Part shown: in pieces, positions 1-11,700 of the stretch
How the letters are laid out: each line of letters begins with the position of its first letter
Position numbering within the stretch: position 1 is the first letter of the stretch
Origin: Muricea muricata
Lineage: Eukaryota > Cnidaria > Anthozoa > Malacalcyonacea > Plexauridae
Assembly (NCBI GenBank): GCA_963855995.1
Contig: OY979731.1
Span: 5,798,942-5,862,941, forward strand
DNA length: 64,000 bases
Direction of reading: 5' to 3'
Position numbers and translations under genes: made by a program
The notes under the pieces: generated by a model
Seen by the model: only the letters and a program-made list of their open reading frames with translations
The model's database searches: none
What the model was told of the DNA's origin: nothing

Positions 1-1489
1 ATTGCTTCTAGAACGCTTAAAACGCGATTTTGATGGTTTTAAGATCGTTTCTTTTCAGTTTACAAGCAAGTTATAGGTTTCTCATTTCAACATGTTGTTT
101 CATTCATCTCGATGGTTTGAGCGCCGAAAACATGATTCCCGACTTGCTAAGTTCTGCAATTTCCATTTAGAAGGTCTCTTTTAGGTCCCTGATTGCAGTA
201 CATCATAATGCTCAACTCGTTCGTTCTAGCACTAAAAACACCATTTTAAGCTCTAAAACGTCGCCGTGGTCGATTTAAGACGGCAGATTTTAGTTGGTGA
301 TTTGAGCATGTTTTTACGCTCAAATCGCTTTTAGAACGCTTAAAACACGCGGTTTTGATGGTTCTAAGGTCGTTTCTTTTGAGTTTACAAGCAAGTTATA
401 GGTTTCTCATTTCAACATGTTGTTTCATTCATCTCGATGGTTTGAGCGCCGAAAACATGATTGCCGACTTGCTAAGTTCTGCAATTTCCATTTAGAAGGT
501 CTCTTTTAGGTCCGTGATTGCAGTACATCATTGCGCTCAACTCGTTCACTTTAGCACTGAAAACAGCATTTTAAGCTGTAAAACGTCGCCGTGATCGATT
601 TAAGACGGCAATTTTTGGTGGTGATTTGAGTATGTTTTCACGCTCAAATCGCTTCCAGAACGCTTAAAACGCGACTTTGATGGTTCTAAGATCGTTTCTT
701 TTCAGTTTACAAGCAAGTTATGGGTTTCTCATTTCAACATGTTATTTCGCTCATTTCGATGGTTTGAGCGCCGTAAACATGATTGCCGACTTGCTAAGTT
801 CTTCAATTTCCATTTAGAAGGTCTCTTTTAGTGCCGTGATTGCAGTACATCATTGCGCTCAACTCGTTCACTTTAGCACTGAAAACAGCATTTTAAGCTG
901 TAAAACGTCGCCGTGATCGATTTAAGACGGCAATTTTTAGTTAGTGATTTGCGCATGTTTTCACGCTAAAATCGCTTCTAGAACGCTTAAAACGCGATTT
1001 TGATGGTTCTAAGATTTTTTCTTTTCAGTTTACAAGCAAATTATAGGTTTCTCATTTCAACATGTTGTTTCGCTCTTCTCGATGGTTTGAGCGCAGAAAA
1101 CATGATTCCCGACTTGCTAAGTTCTGCAATATCCATTTAGAAGGCCTCTTTCAGATCCGTGATTGCAGTACATCATTGCGCTCAACTCGTTCACTTTAGC
1201 ACTGAAAACACCATTTTAAGCTGTAAAACGTCGCCGTTATCGATTTAAGACGGCAATTTATAGTTAGTTATTTGAACATGTTTTTACGCTCAAATCGCTT
1301 TTAGAAGGCTTAAAACGCGATTTTGATGGTTCTAAGATCGTTTCTTTTCAGTTTAAAATCAAGTTATAGGTTTCTCATTCAACATGTTGTTTCGCTCATC
1401 TCGATGGTTTGAGCGCCGAAAACATGATTTCCGACTTGCTAAGTTGTGCAAATTCCATTTAGAATGTCTCTTTTAGGTCCGTGATTGCA

Positions 1490-4400
1490 GTACATCATTG
1501 CGCTCAACTCGTTCACTTTAGCACTGAAAACATTATTTAAGCTTTAAAACGTCGCCGTGATCGATTTAAAACGGCAATTTTTAGGTGGTGATTTGAGTAT
1601 GTTTTTACTCTCAAATCGCTTCCAGAACGCTTAAAACGCGATTTTGATGGTTCTAAGATCGTTTCTTTTCAGTTTACAAGCAAGTTATGGGTCTCTCATT
1701 TCAACATGTTATTTCGCTCAATTCGATGGTTTGAGCGCCGTAAACATGATTGCCGACTTGCTAAGTTCTGCAATTTCCATTTAGAAGGTCTCTTTTAGAT
1801 CCGTGGTTGCAGTACATCATTGCGCTCAACTCGTTCACTTTAGCACTGAAAAAAGCATTTTAACCGGTAAAACGTCGCCGTGATCGATTTAAGACGGCAA
1901 TTTTTAGTTGCTGATTTGAGCATGTTTTCACGCTCAAATCACTTCTAGAACGCTTAAAACGCGATTTTGATGGTTCTAAGATCGTTTCTTTTCAGTTTAC
2001 AAGCAAGTTATAGGTTTCTCATTTCAACATGTTATTTCGCTCATCTCGATGGTTTGAGCGCCGAAAACATGATTCTTGACTTGCTAAGTTGTGCAAATTC
2101 CATTTAGAAGGTCTCTTTTTGGTCCGTGATGGCAGTACATCATTGCGCTCAACTCGTTCACTTTAGCACTGAAAACAGCATTTTAAGCTTTAAAACGTCG
2201 CCGTGATTGATTTAAGACGGCAACTTTTAGGTGGTAATTTGAGTATGTTTTCACGCTAAAATCTCTTCCAGAACGTTTAACACGCGATTTTGATGGTTCT
2301 AAGATCGTTTCTTTTCAGTTTACAAGCAAGTTATGGGTCTCTCATTTCAACATGTTATTTCGCTCAATTCGATGGTTTGAGCGCCGTAAACATGATTGCC
2401 GACTTGCTAAGTTCTGCAGATTCCATTTAGAAAGTCTTTTTTAGGTCCGTGATTACAGTACATGATTGTGCTCAACTCATTCACTCTAGCACTAAAAACA
2501 CCATTTTAAGCTCTAAAACGTCGCCGTGGTCGATTTAAAACGGCAATTTTTAGTTGGTGATTTGAGCATGTTTTCACGCTCAAATTACTTCTAGAACGCT
2601 TAAAACGCGATTTTGATGGTTATAAGGTCGTTTCTTTTCAGTGTATAAGCAAGTTATAGGTTTCACATTTCAACATGTTGTTTCGGTCATCTCGATGGTT
2701 TGAGCGCCAAAAACATGATTCCCGACTTCCTAAGTTCTGCAATATCAAATTAGAAGGTCTTTTTTTAGAACCGTCATTGCAGTACATCATTGCGCTCAAC
2801 TCGTTCAATTTAGCACTGAAAACAGCATTTCAAGCTGTAAAACGTCGATGTGATCGATTTAAGACGGCAATTTTTAGTTAGTGATTTTAACATGTTTTCA
2901 CGCTCAAATTGCTTCTAGAACGCTTAAAACGCGATTTTGATGGTTCTAAGATCGTTTCTTTTCAGTTTACAAGCAATTTATAGGTTTCTCATTTCAACAT
3001 GTTTTTTCATTCATCTCGATGGTTTGAGCGCCGAAATCATGATTCCCGACTTGGTATGTTCTGCAAATTCCATTTAGAAGGTCTCTTTTACGTCCGTGAT
3101 TGCAGTACATCATTGCGCTCAACTCGTTCACTATAGGACTAAAAACACCATTTTAAGCTCTAAAACGTCGCCGTGGTCGATTTAAGACGGCAATTTTAAG
3201 TTGGTGATTTGAGCATGTTTTCACGCTCAAATTCCTTCTAGAACGCTTAAAACGCGATTTTGATGGTTCTAAGGTCGTTTCTTTTCAGTTTACAAGCAAG
3301 TTATAGGTTTCACATTTCAACATGTTGTTTCGGTCATCTCGATGGTTTGAGCGCCGAAAACTTGATTCCCGACTTGCTAAGTTCTGCAATATCAAATTAG
3401 AAGGTCTTTTTTAAGATCCGTCATTGCAGTACATCATTGCGCTCAACTCGTTCACTTTAGCACTGAAAACATTATTTAAGCTTTAAAACGTCGCCGTGAT
3501 CGATTTAAAACGGCAATTTTTAGGTGGTGATTTGAGTATGTTTTTACTCTCAAATCGCTTCCAGAACGCTTAAAACGCGATTTTGATGGTTCTAAGATCG
3601 TTTCTTTTCAGTTTACAAGCAAGTTATGGGTCTCTCATTTCAACATGTTATTTCGCTCAATTCGATGGTTTGAGCGCCGTAAACATGATTGCCGACTTGC
3701 TAAGTTCTGCAATTTCCATTTAGAAGGTCTCTTTTAGATCCGTGGTTGCAGTACATCATTGCGCTCAACTCGTTCACTTTAGCACTGAAAAAAGCATTTT
3801 AACCGGTAAAACGTCGCCGTGATCGATTTAAGACGGCAATTTTTAGTTGCTGATTTGAGCATGTTTTCACGCTCAAATCACTTCTAGAACGCTTAAAACG
3901 CGATTTTGATGGTTCTAAGATCGTTTCTTTTCAGTTTACAAGCAAGTTATAGGTTTCTCATTTCAACATGTTATTTCGCTCATCTCGATGGTTTGAGCGC
4001 CGAAAACATGATTCTTGACTTGCTAAGTTGTGCAAATTCCATTTAGAAGGTCTCTTTTTGGTCCGTGATGGCAGTACATCATTGCGCTCAACTCGTTCAC
4101 TTTAGCACTGAAAACAGCATTTTAAGCTTTAAAACGTCGCCGTGATCGATTTAAGACGGCAACTTTTAGGTGGTAATTTGAGTATGTTTTCACGCTAAAA
4201 TCTCTTCCAGAACGCTTAACACGCGATTTTGATGGTTCTAAGATCGTTTCTTTTCAGTTTACAAGCAAGTTATGGGTCTCTCATTTCAACATGTTATTTC
4301 GCTCAATTCGATGGTTTGAGCGCCGTAAACATGATTGCCGACTTGCTAAGTTCTGCAAATTCCATTTAGAAAGTCTTTTTTAGGTCCGTGATTACAGTAC

Positions 4401-4754
4401 ATGATTGTGCTCAACTCATTCACTCTAGCACTAAAAACACCATTTTAAGCTCTAAAACGTCGCCGTGGTCGATTTAAAACGGCAATTTTTAGTTGGTGAT
4501 TTGAGCATGTTTTCACGCTCAAATTACTTCTAGAACGCTTAAAACGCGATTTTGATGGTTCTAAGGTCGTTTCTTTTCAGTGTATAAGCAAGTTATAGGT
4601 TTCACATTTCAACATGTTGTTTCGGTCATCTCGATGGTTTGAGCGCCAAAAACATGATTCCCGACTTCCTAAGTTCTGCAATATCAAATTAGAAGGTCTT
4701 TTTTTAGAACCGTCATTGCAGTACATCATTGCGCTCAACTCGTTCAATTTAGCA
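1490..4754. repeat. 6-monomer duplication, offset 1,939 bp
   Basis: About 1,490-2,815 recurs at about 3,429-4,754. Shared private variants include the shortened CATTATTTAAGC (1,531 and 3,470), AAAAAAGCATTTTAACCGG (about 1,850 and 3,789), and the variant monomer whose ATGTTGTTTCGGTC lies at 2,675 and 4,614. The second copy then jumps back by two monomers near 4,755, creating a further 647-bp dimer step before the sequence continues like 2,819 onward. Confidence 0.8.
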
Positions 4755-5159
4755 CTGAAAACAGCATTTTAAGCTTTAAAACGTCGCCGTGATCGATTTA
4801 AGACGGCAACTTTTAGGTGGTAATTTGAGTATGTTTTCACGCTAAAATCTCTTCCAGAACGCTTAACACGCGATTTTGATGGTTCTAAGATCGTTTCTTT
4901 TCAGTTTACAAGCAAGTTATGGGTCTCTCATTTCAACATGTTATTTCGCTCAATTCGATGGTTTGAGCGCCGTAAACATGATTGCCGACTTGCTAAGTTC
5001 TGCAAATTCCATTTAGAAAGTCTTTTTTAGGTCCGTGATTACAGTACATGATTGTGCTCAACTCATTCACTCTAGCACTAAAAACACCATTTTAAGCTCT
5101 AAAACGTCGCCGTGGTCGATTTAAAACGGCAATTTTTAGTTGGTGATTTGAGCATGTTT

Positions 5160-7757
5160 TCACGCTCAAATTACTTCTAGAACGCTTAAAACGCGATTTT
5201 GATGGTTCTAAGGTCGTTTCTTTTCAGTGTATAAGCAAGTTATAGGTTTCACATTTCAACATGTTGTTTCGGTCATCTCGATGGTTTGAGCGCCAAAAAC
5301 ATGATTCCCGACTTCCTAAGTTCTGCAATATCAAATTAGAAGGTCTTTTTTTAGAACCGTCATTGCAGTACATCATTGCGCTCAACTCGTTCAATTTAGC
5401 ACTGAAAACAGCATTTCAAGCTGTAAAACGTCGATGTGATCGATTTAAGACGGCAATTTTTAGTTAGTGATTTTAACATGTTTTCACGCTCAAATTGCTT
5501 CTAGAACGCTTAAAACGCGATTTTGATGGTTCTAAGATCGTTTCTTTTCAGTTTACAAGCAAGTTATAGGTTTCTCATTTCAACATGTTTTTTCATTCAT
5601 CTCGATGGTTTGAGCGCCGAAATCATGATTCCCGACTTGGTATGTTCTGCAAATTCCATTTAGAAGGTCTCTTTTAGGTCCGTGATTGCAGTACATCATT
5701 GCGCTCAACTCGTTCACTATAGGACTAAAAACACCATTTTAAGCTCTAAAACGTCGCCGTGGTCGATTTAAGACGGCAATTTTAAGTTGGTGATTTGAGC
5801 ATGTTTTCACGCTCAAATTCCTTCTAGAACGCTTAAAACGCGATTTTGATGGTTCTAAGGTCGTTTCTTTTCAGTTTACAAGCAAGTTATAGGTTTCACA
5901 TTTCAACATGTTGTTTCGGTCATCTCGATGGTTTGAGCGCCGAAAACTTGATTCCCGACTTGCTAAGTTCTGCAATATCAAATTAGAAGGTCTTTTTTAA
6001 GATCCGTCATTGCAGTACATCATTGCGCACAACTCGTTCACTTTAGCACTGAAAACCGCATTTTAAGCTGTAAAACGTCGCCGTGATCGATTTAAGACGG
6101 CAATTTTTAGTTAGTGATTTGAGCATGTTTTCACGCTCAAATCCCTTCTAGAAGGCTTAAAACGCGATTTTGATGGTTCTAAGATCGTTTCTTTTCAGTT
6201 TACAAGCAAGTTATAGGTTTCTCATTTCAACATGTTATTTTGCTCATCTCGATGGTTTTAAGGCCGAAAACATGATTGCCGACATGCTAAGTTCTGCAAT
6301 TTCCATTTAGAAGGTCTCTTTTAGGTCCGTGATTGCAGTACATCATTGCGCTAAACTCGTTCACTTTAGCACTGAAAACATTATTTTAAGCTTTAAAACG
6401 TCGCCGTGATCGATTTAAGACGGCAATTTTTTGTTGGTGATTTGAGCATGTTTTTACGCTCAAATTACTTCTAGAACGCTTAAAACGCGATTTTGATGGT
6501 TCTAAGGTCGTTTCTTTTCAGTGTATAAGCAAGTTATAGGTTTCACATTTCAACATGTTGTTTCGGTCATCTCGATGGTTTGAGCGCCAAAAACATGATT
6601 CCCGACTTCCTAAGTTCTGCAATATCAAATTAGAAGGTCTTTTTTTAGAACCGTCATTGCAGTACATCATTGCGCTCAACTCGTTCAATTTAGCACTGAA
6701 AACAGCATTTCAAGCTGTAAAACGTCGATGTGATCGATTTAAGACGGCAATTTTTAGTTAGTGATTTTAACATGTTTTCACGCTCAAATTGCTTCTAGAA
6801 CGCTTAAAACGCGATTTTGATGGTTCTAAGATCGTTTCTTTTCAGTTTACAAGCAAGTTATAGGTTTCTCATTTCAACATGTTTTTTCATTCATCTCGAT
6901 GGTTTGAGCGCCGAAATCATGATTCCCGACTTGGTATGTTCTGCAAATTCCATTTAGAAGGTCTCTTTTAGGTCCGTGATTGCAGTACATCATTGCGCTC
7001 AACTCGTTCACTATAGGACTAAAAACACCATTTTAAGCTCTAAAACGTCGCCGTGGTCGATTTAAGACGGCAATTTTAAGTTGGTGATTTGAGCATGTTT
7101 TCACGCTCAAATTCCTTCTAGAACGCTTAAAACGCGATTTTGATGGTTCTAAGGTCGTTTCTTTTCAGTTTACAAGCAAGTTATAGGTTTCACATTTCAA
7201 CATGTTGTTTCGGTCATCTCGATGGTTTGAGCGCCGAAAACTTTATTCCCGACTTGCTAAGTTCTGCAATATCAAATTAGAAGGTCTTTTTTAAGATCCG
7301 TCATTGCAGTACATCATTGCGCACAACTCGTTCACTTTAGCACTGAAAACCGCATTTTAAGCTGTAAAACGTCGCCGTGATCGATTTAAGACGGCAATTT
7401 TTAGTTAGTGATTTGAGCATGTTTTCACGCTCAAATCGCTTCTAGAAGGCTTAAAACGCGATTTTGATGGTTCTAAGATCGTTTCTTTTCAGTTTACAAG
7501 CAAGTTATAGGTTTCTCATTTCAACATGTTATTTTGCTCATCTCGATGGTTTTAAGGCCGAAAACATGATTGCCGACTTGCTAAGTTCTGCAATTTCCAT
7601 TTAGAAGGTCTCTTTTAGGTCCGTGATTGCAGTACATCATTGCGCTAAACTCGTTCACTTTAGCACTGAAAACATTATTTTAAGCTTTAAAACGTCGCCG
7701 TGATCGATTTAAGACGGCAATTTTTTGTTGGTGATTTGAGCATGTTTTTACGCTCAA
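5160..7757. repeat. Tandem 4-monomer duplication, offset 1,294 bp
   Basis: Two adjacent copies lie at about 5,160-6,463 and 6,464-7,757. Shared rare variants are GCGCACAACTCG (6,025 and 7,319), GAAAACCGCATTTTAAGC, and CTCGATGGTTTTAAGGCCG (about 6,247 and 7,541). A few differences are visible between the copies, for example CTTGATTCCC versus CTTTATTCCC, so the duplication is recent but not identical. Confidence 0.8.
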
Positions 7758-10700
7758 ATCGCTTTTAGCACGCTTAAAACGCGATTTTGATGGTTCTAAG
7801 GTCGTTTCTTTTGAGTTTACAAGCAAGTTATAGGTTTCACATTTCAACATGTTGTTTCGGTCATCTCGATGGTTTGACCGCCGTAAACATGATTCTCGCC
7901 TTGCTAAGTTCTGCAATATCCATTTAGAAGGTCTCTTTTAGATCCGTGATTGCAGTACATCATTGCGCTCAACTCGTTCACTTTAGCACTGAAAACCGCA
8001 TTTTAAGCTGTAAAACGTCGCCGTGATCGATTTAAGACGGAAATTTTTAGTTAGTGATTTAAGCATGTTTTCACGCTCAAATCGCTTCTAGAAGGCTTAA
8101 AACGCGACGTTTATGGTTCTAAGATCGTTACTTTTCAGTTTACAAGCAAGTTATAGGTTTCACATTTCAACATGTTGTTTCGGTCATCTCGATGGTTTGA
8201 GCGCCTAAAACATGATTCCCGACTTGCTAAGTTCTGCAAATTCCATTTAGAAAGTCTTTTTTAGGTCCGTGATTACAGTACATGATTGTGCTCAACTCAT
8301 TCACTCTAGCACTAAAAACACCATTTTAAGCTCTAAAACGTCGCCGTGGTCGATTTAAAACGGCAATTTTTAGTTGGTGATTTGAGCATGTTTTCACGCT
8401 CAAATTACTTCTAGAACGCTTAAAACGCGATTTTGATGGTTCTAAGGTCGTTTCTTTTCAGTGTACAAGCAAGTTATAGGTTTCACATTTCAACATGTTG
8501 TTTCGGTCATCTCGATGGTTTGAGCGCCAAAAACATGATTCCCGACTTGCTAAGTTCTGCAATATCAAATTAGAAGGTCTTTTTTTAGAACCGTCATTGC
8601 AGTACATCATTGCGCTCAACTCGTTCACTTTAGCACTGAAAACAGCATTTCAAGCTGTAAAACGTCGATGTGATCGATTTAAGACGGCAATTTTTAGTTA
8701 GTGATTTTAACATGTTTTCACGCTCAAATTGCTTCTAGAACGCTTAAAACGCGATTTTGATGGTTCTAAGATCGTTTCTTTTCAGTTTACAAGCAAGTTA
8801 TAGGTTTCTCATTTCAACATGTTTTTTCATTCATCTCGATGGTTTGAGCGCCGAAATCATGATTCCCGACTTGGTAAGTTCTGCAAATTCCATTTAGAAG
8901 GTCTCTTTTAGGTCCGTGATTACAGTACATGATTGTGCTCAACTCATTCACTCTAGCACTAAAAACACCATTTTAAGCTCTAAAACGTCGCCGTGGTCGA
9001 TTTAAAACGGCAATTTTTAGTTGGTGATTTGAGCATGTTTTCACGCTCAAATTACTTCTAGAACGCTTAAAACGCGATTTTGATGGTTCTAAGGTCGTTT
9101 CTTTTCAGTGTACAAGCAAGTTATAGGTTTCACATTTCAACATGTTGTTTCGGTCATCTCGATGGTTTGAGCGCCAAAAACATGATTCCCGACTTGCTAA
9201 GTTCTGCAATATCAAATTAGAAGGTCTTTTTTAAGATCCGTCATTGCAGTACATCATTGCGCTCAACTCGTTCACTTTAGCACTGAAAACAGCATTTTAA
9301 GCTGTAAAACGTCGATGTGATCGCTTTAAGACGGCAATTTTTAGTTAGTGATTTGACCATGTTTTCCCGCTCAAATCGCTTCTAGAACGCTTAAAACGCG
9401 ATTTTGATGCTTCTAAGATCGTTTGTTTTCAGTTTACAAGAAAGTTATAGGTTTCTCATTTCAACATGTTGTGTCATTCATCTCGATGGTTTGAGCGCCG
9501 AAATCATGATTCCCGACTTGGTAAGTTCTGCAATTTCCATTTAGAAGGTCTCTTTTAGGTCCCTGATTGCAGTACATCATTGCGCCCAACTCGTTCGTTC
9601 TAGCACTAAAAACACCATTTTAAGCTCTAAAACGTCGCCGTGGTCGATTTAAGATAGCAATTTTTAGTTGGTGATTTGAGCATGTTTTTACGCTCAAATC
9701 GCTTTTTGAGCGCTTAAAACGCGATTTTGATGGTTCTAAGGTCGTTTCTTTTGAGTTTACAAGCAAGTTATAGGTTTCTCATTTCAACATGTTATTTCGC
9801 TCATCTCGATGGTTTTAGCGCCGAAAACATGATTCCCGACTTGCTAAGTTCTGCAAATTCCATTTAGAAGGTCTCTTTTAGGTCCGTGATTGCAGTACAT
9901 CATTGCGCTAAACTCGTTCACTTTAGCACTGAAAACATTATTTTAAGCTTTAAAACGTCGCCGTGATCGATTTAAGACGGCAATTTTTAGGTGGTGATTT
10001 GAGTATCTTTTTACTCTCAAATCGCTTTTAGAACGCTTAAAACGCGATTTTGATGCTTCTAAGATCGTTTCTTTTCAATTTACAAGCAAGTTATAGGTTT
10101 CTCATTTCAACATGTTGTTTCATTCATCTCGATGGTTTGAGCGCCGAAAACATGATTGCCGACTTGCTAAGTTCTGCAATTTCCATTTAGAAGGTCTCTT
10201 TTAGGTCCGTGATTGCAGTACATCATTGCGCTCAACTCGTTCACTTTAGCACTGAAAACATTATTTTAAGCTTTAAAACGTCGCCGTGATCGATTTAAGA
10301 CGGCAATTTTTGGTGGTGATTTGAGTATGTTTTCACGCTCAAATCGCTTCCAGAACGCTTAAACCGCGACTTTGATGGTTCTAAGATCGTTTCTTTTCAG
10401 TTTACAAGCAAGTTATGGGTTTCTCATTTCAACATGTTATTTCGCTCATTTCGATGGTTTGAGCGCCGTAAACATGATTGCCGACTTGCTAAGTTCTTCA
10501 ATTTCCATTTAGAAGGTCTCTTTTAGATCCGTGATTGCAGTACATCATTGCGCTCAACTCGTTCACTTTAGCACTGAAAACAGCATTTTAAGCTGTAAAA
10601 CGTCGCCGTGATCGATTTAAGACGGCAATTTTTAGTTAGTGATTTGCGCATGTTTTCACGCTAAAATCGCTTCTAGAACGCTTAAAACGCGATTTTGATG

Positions 10701-11700
10701 GTTCTAAGATTTTTCTTTTCAGTTTACAAGCAAATTATAGGTTTCTCATTTCAACATGTTGTTTCGCTCTTCTCGATGGTTTGAGCGCAGAAAACATGAT
10801 TCCCGACTTGCTAAGTTCTGCAATATCCATTTAGAAGGCCTCTTTCAGATCCGTGATTGCAGTACATCATTGCGCTCAACTCGTTCACTTTAGCACTGAA
10901 AAAAGCATTTTAAGCTGTAAAACGTCGCCGTTATCGATTTAAGACGGCAATTTATAGTTAGTTATTTGAACATGTTTTCACGCTAAAATCGCTTCTAGAA
11001 CGCTTAAAACGCGATTTTGATGGTTCTAAGATTTTTCTTTTCAGTTTACAAGCAAATTATAGGTTTCTCATTTCAACATGTTGTTTCGCTCTTCTCGATG
11101 GTTTGAGCGCAGAAAACATGATTCCCGACTTGCTAAGTTCTGCAATATCCATTTAGAAGGCCTCTTTCAGATCCGTGATTGCAGTACATCATTGCGCTCA
11201 ACTCGTTCACTTTAGCACTGAAAAAAGCATTTTAAGCTGTAAAACGTCGCCGTTATCGATTTAAGACGGCAATTTATAGTTAGTTATTTGAACATGTTTT
11301 TACGCTCAAATCGCTTTTAGAAGGCTTAAAACGCGATTTTGATGGTTCTAAGATCGTTTCTTTTCAGTTTACAATCAAGTTATAGGTTTCTCATTCAACA
11401 TGTTGTTTCGCTCATCTCGATGGTTTGAGCGCCGAAAACATGATTTCCGACTTGCTAAGTTGTGCAAATTCCATTTAGAATGTCTCTTTTAGGTCCGTGA
11501 TTGCAGTACATCATTGCGCTAAACTCGTTCACTTTAGCACTGAAAACATTATTTAAGCTTTAAAACGTCGCCGTGATCGATTTAAGACGGCAATTTTTAG
11601 GTGGTGATTTGAGTATGTTTTTACTCTCAAATCGCTTCCAGAACGCTTAAAACGCGATTTTGATGGTTCTAAGATCGTTTCTTTTCAGTTTACAAGCAAG
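7600..11700. repeat. A-like higher-order block, older and rearranged
   Basis: The monomer order follows the 4,843-bp A unit: 7,680 matches 25,109 and 8,495 matches 25,924 at an offset of 17,429. By 9,701 the offset has become 18,075, so two monomers are missing here relative to the A unit. At about 11.0 kb the offset drops by 322 because one monomer is duplicated. It carries more private differences than the three A copies carry among themselves, so it looks like an older or less homogenised relative. Confidence 0.7.
10665..11305. repeat. Single-monomer tandem duplication, offset 322 bp
   Basis: Two adjacent monomers share the rare features AAGATTTTTCTTTT (one T shorter than the related copy near 1,008), CGCAGAAAACATG, AGGCCTCTTTCAGATCC and AATTTATAGTTAGTTATTTG. 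The T deletion explains a 322-bp rather than 323-bp step. The three A units carry only one copy at the equivalent place, so the duplication is local to this block. Confidence 0.8.
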
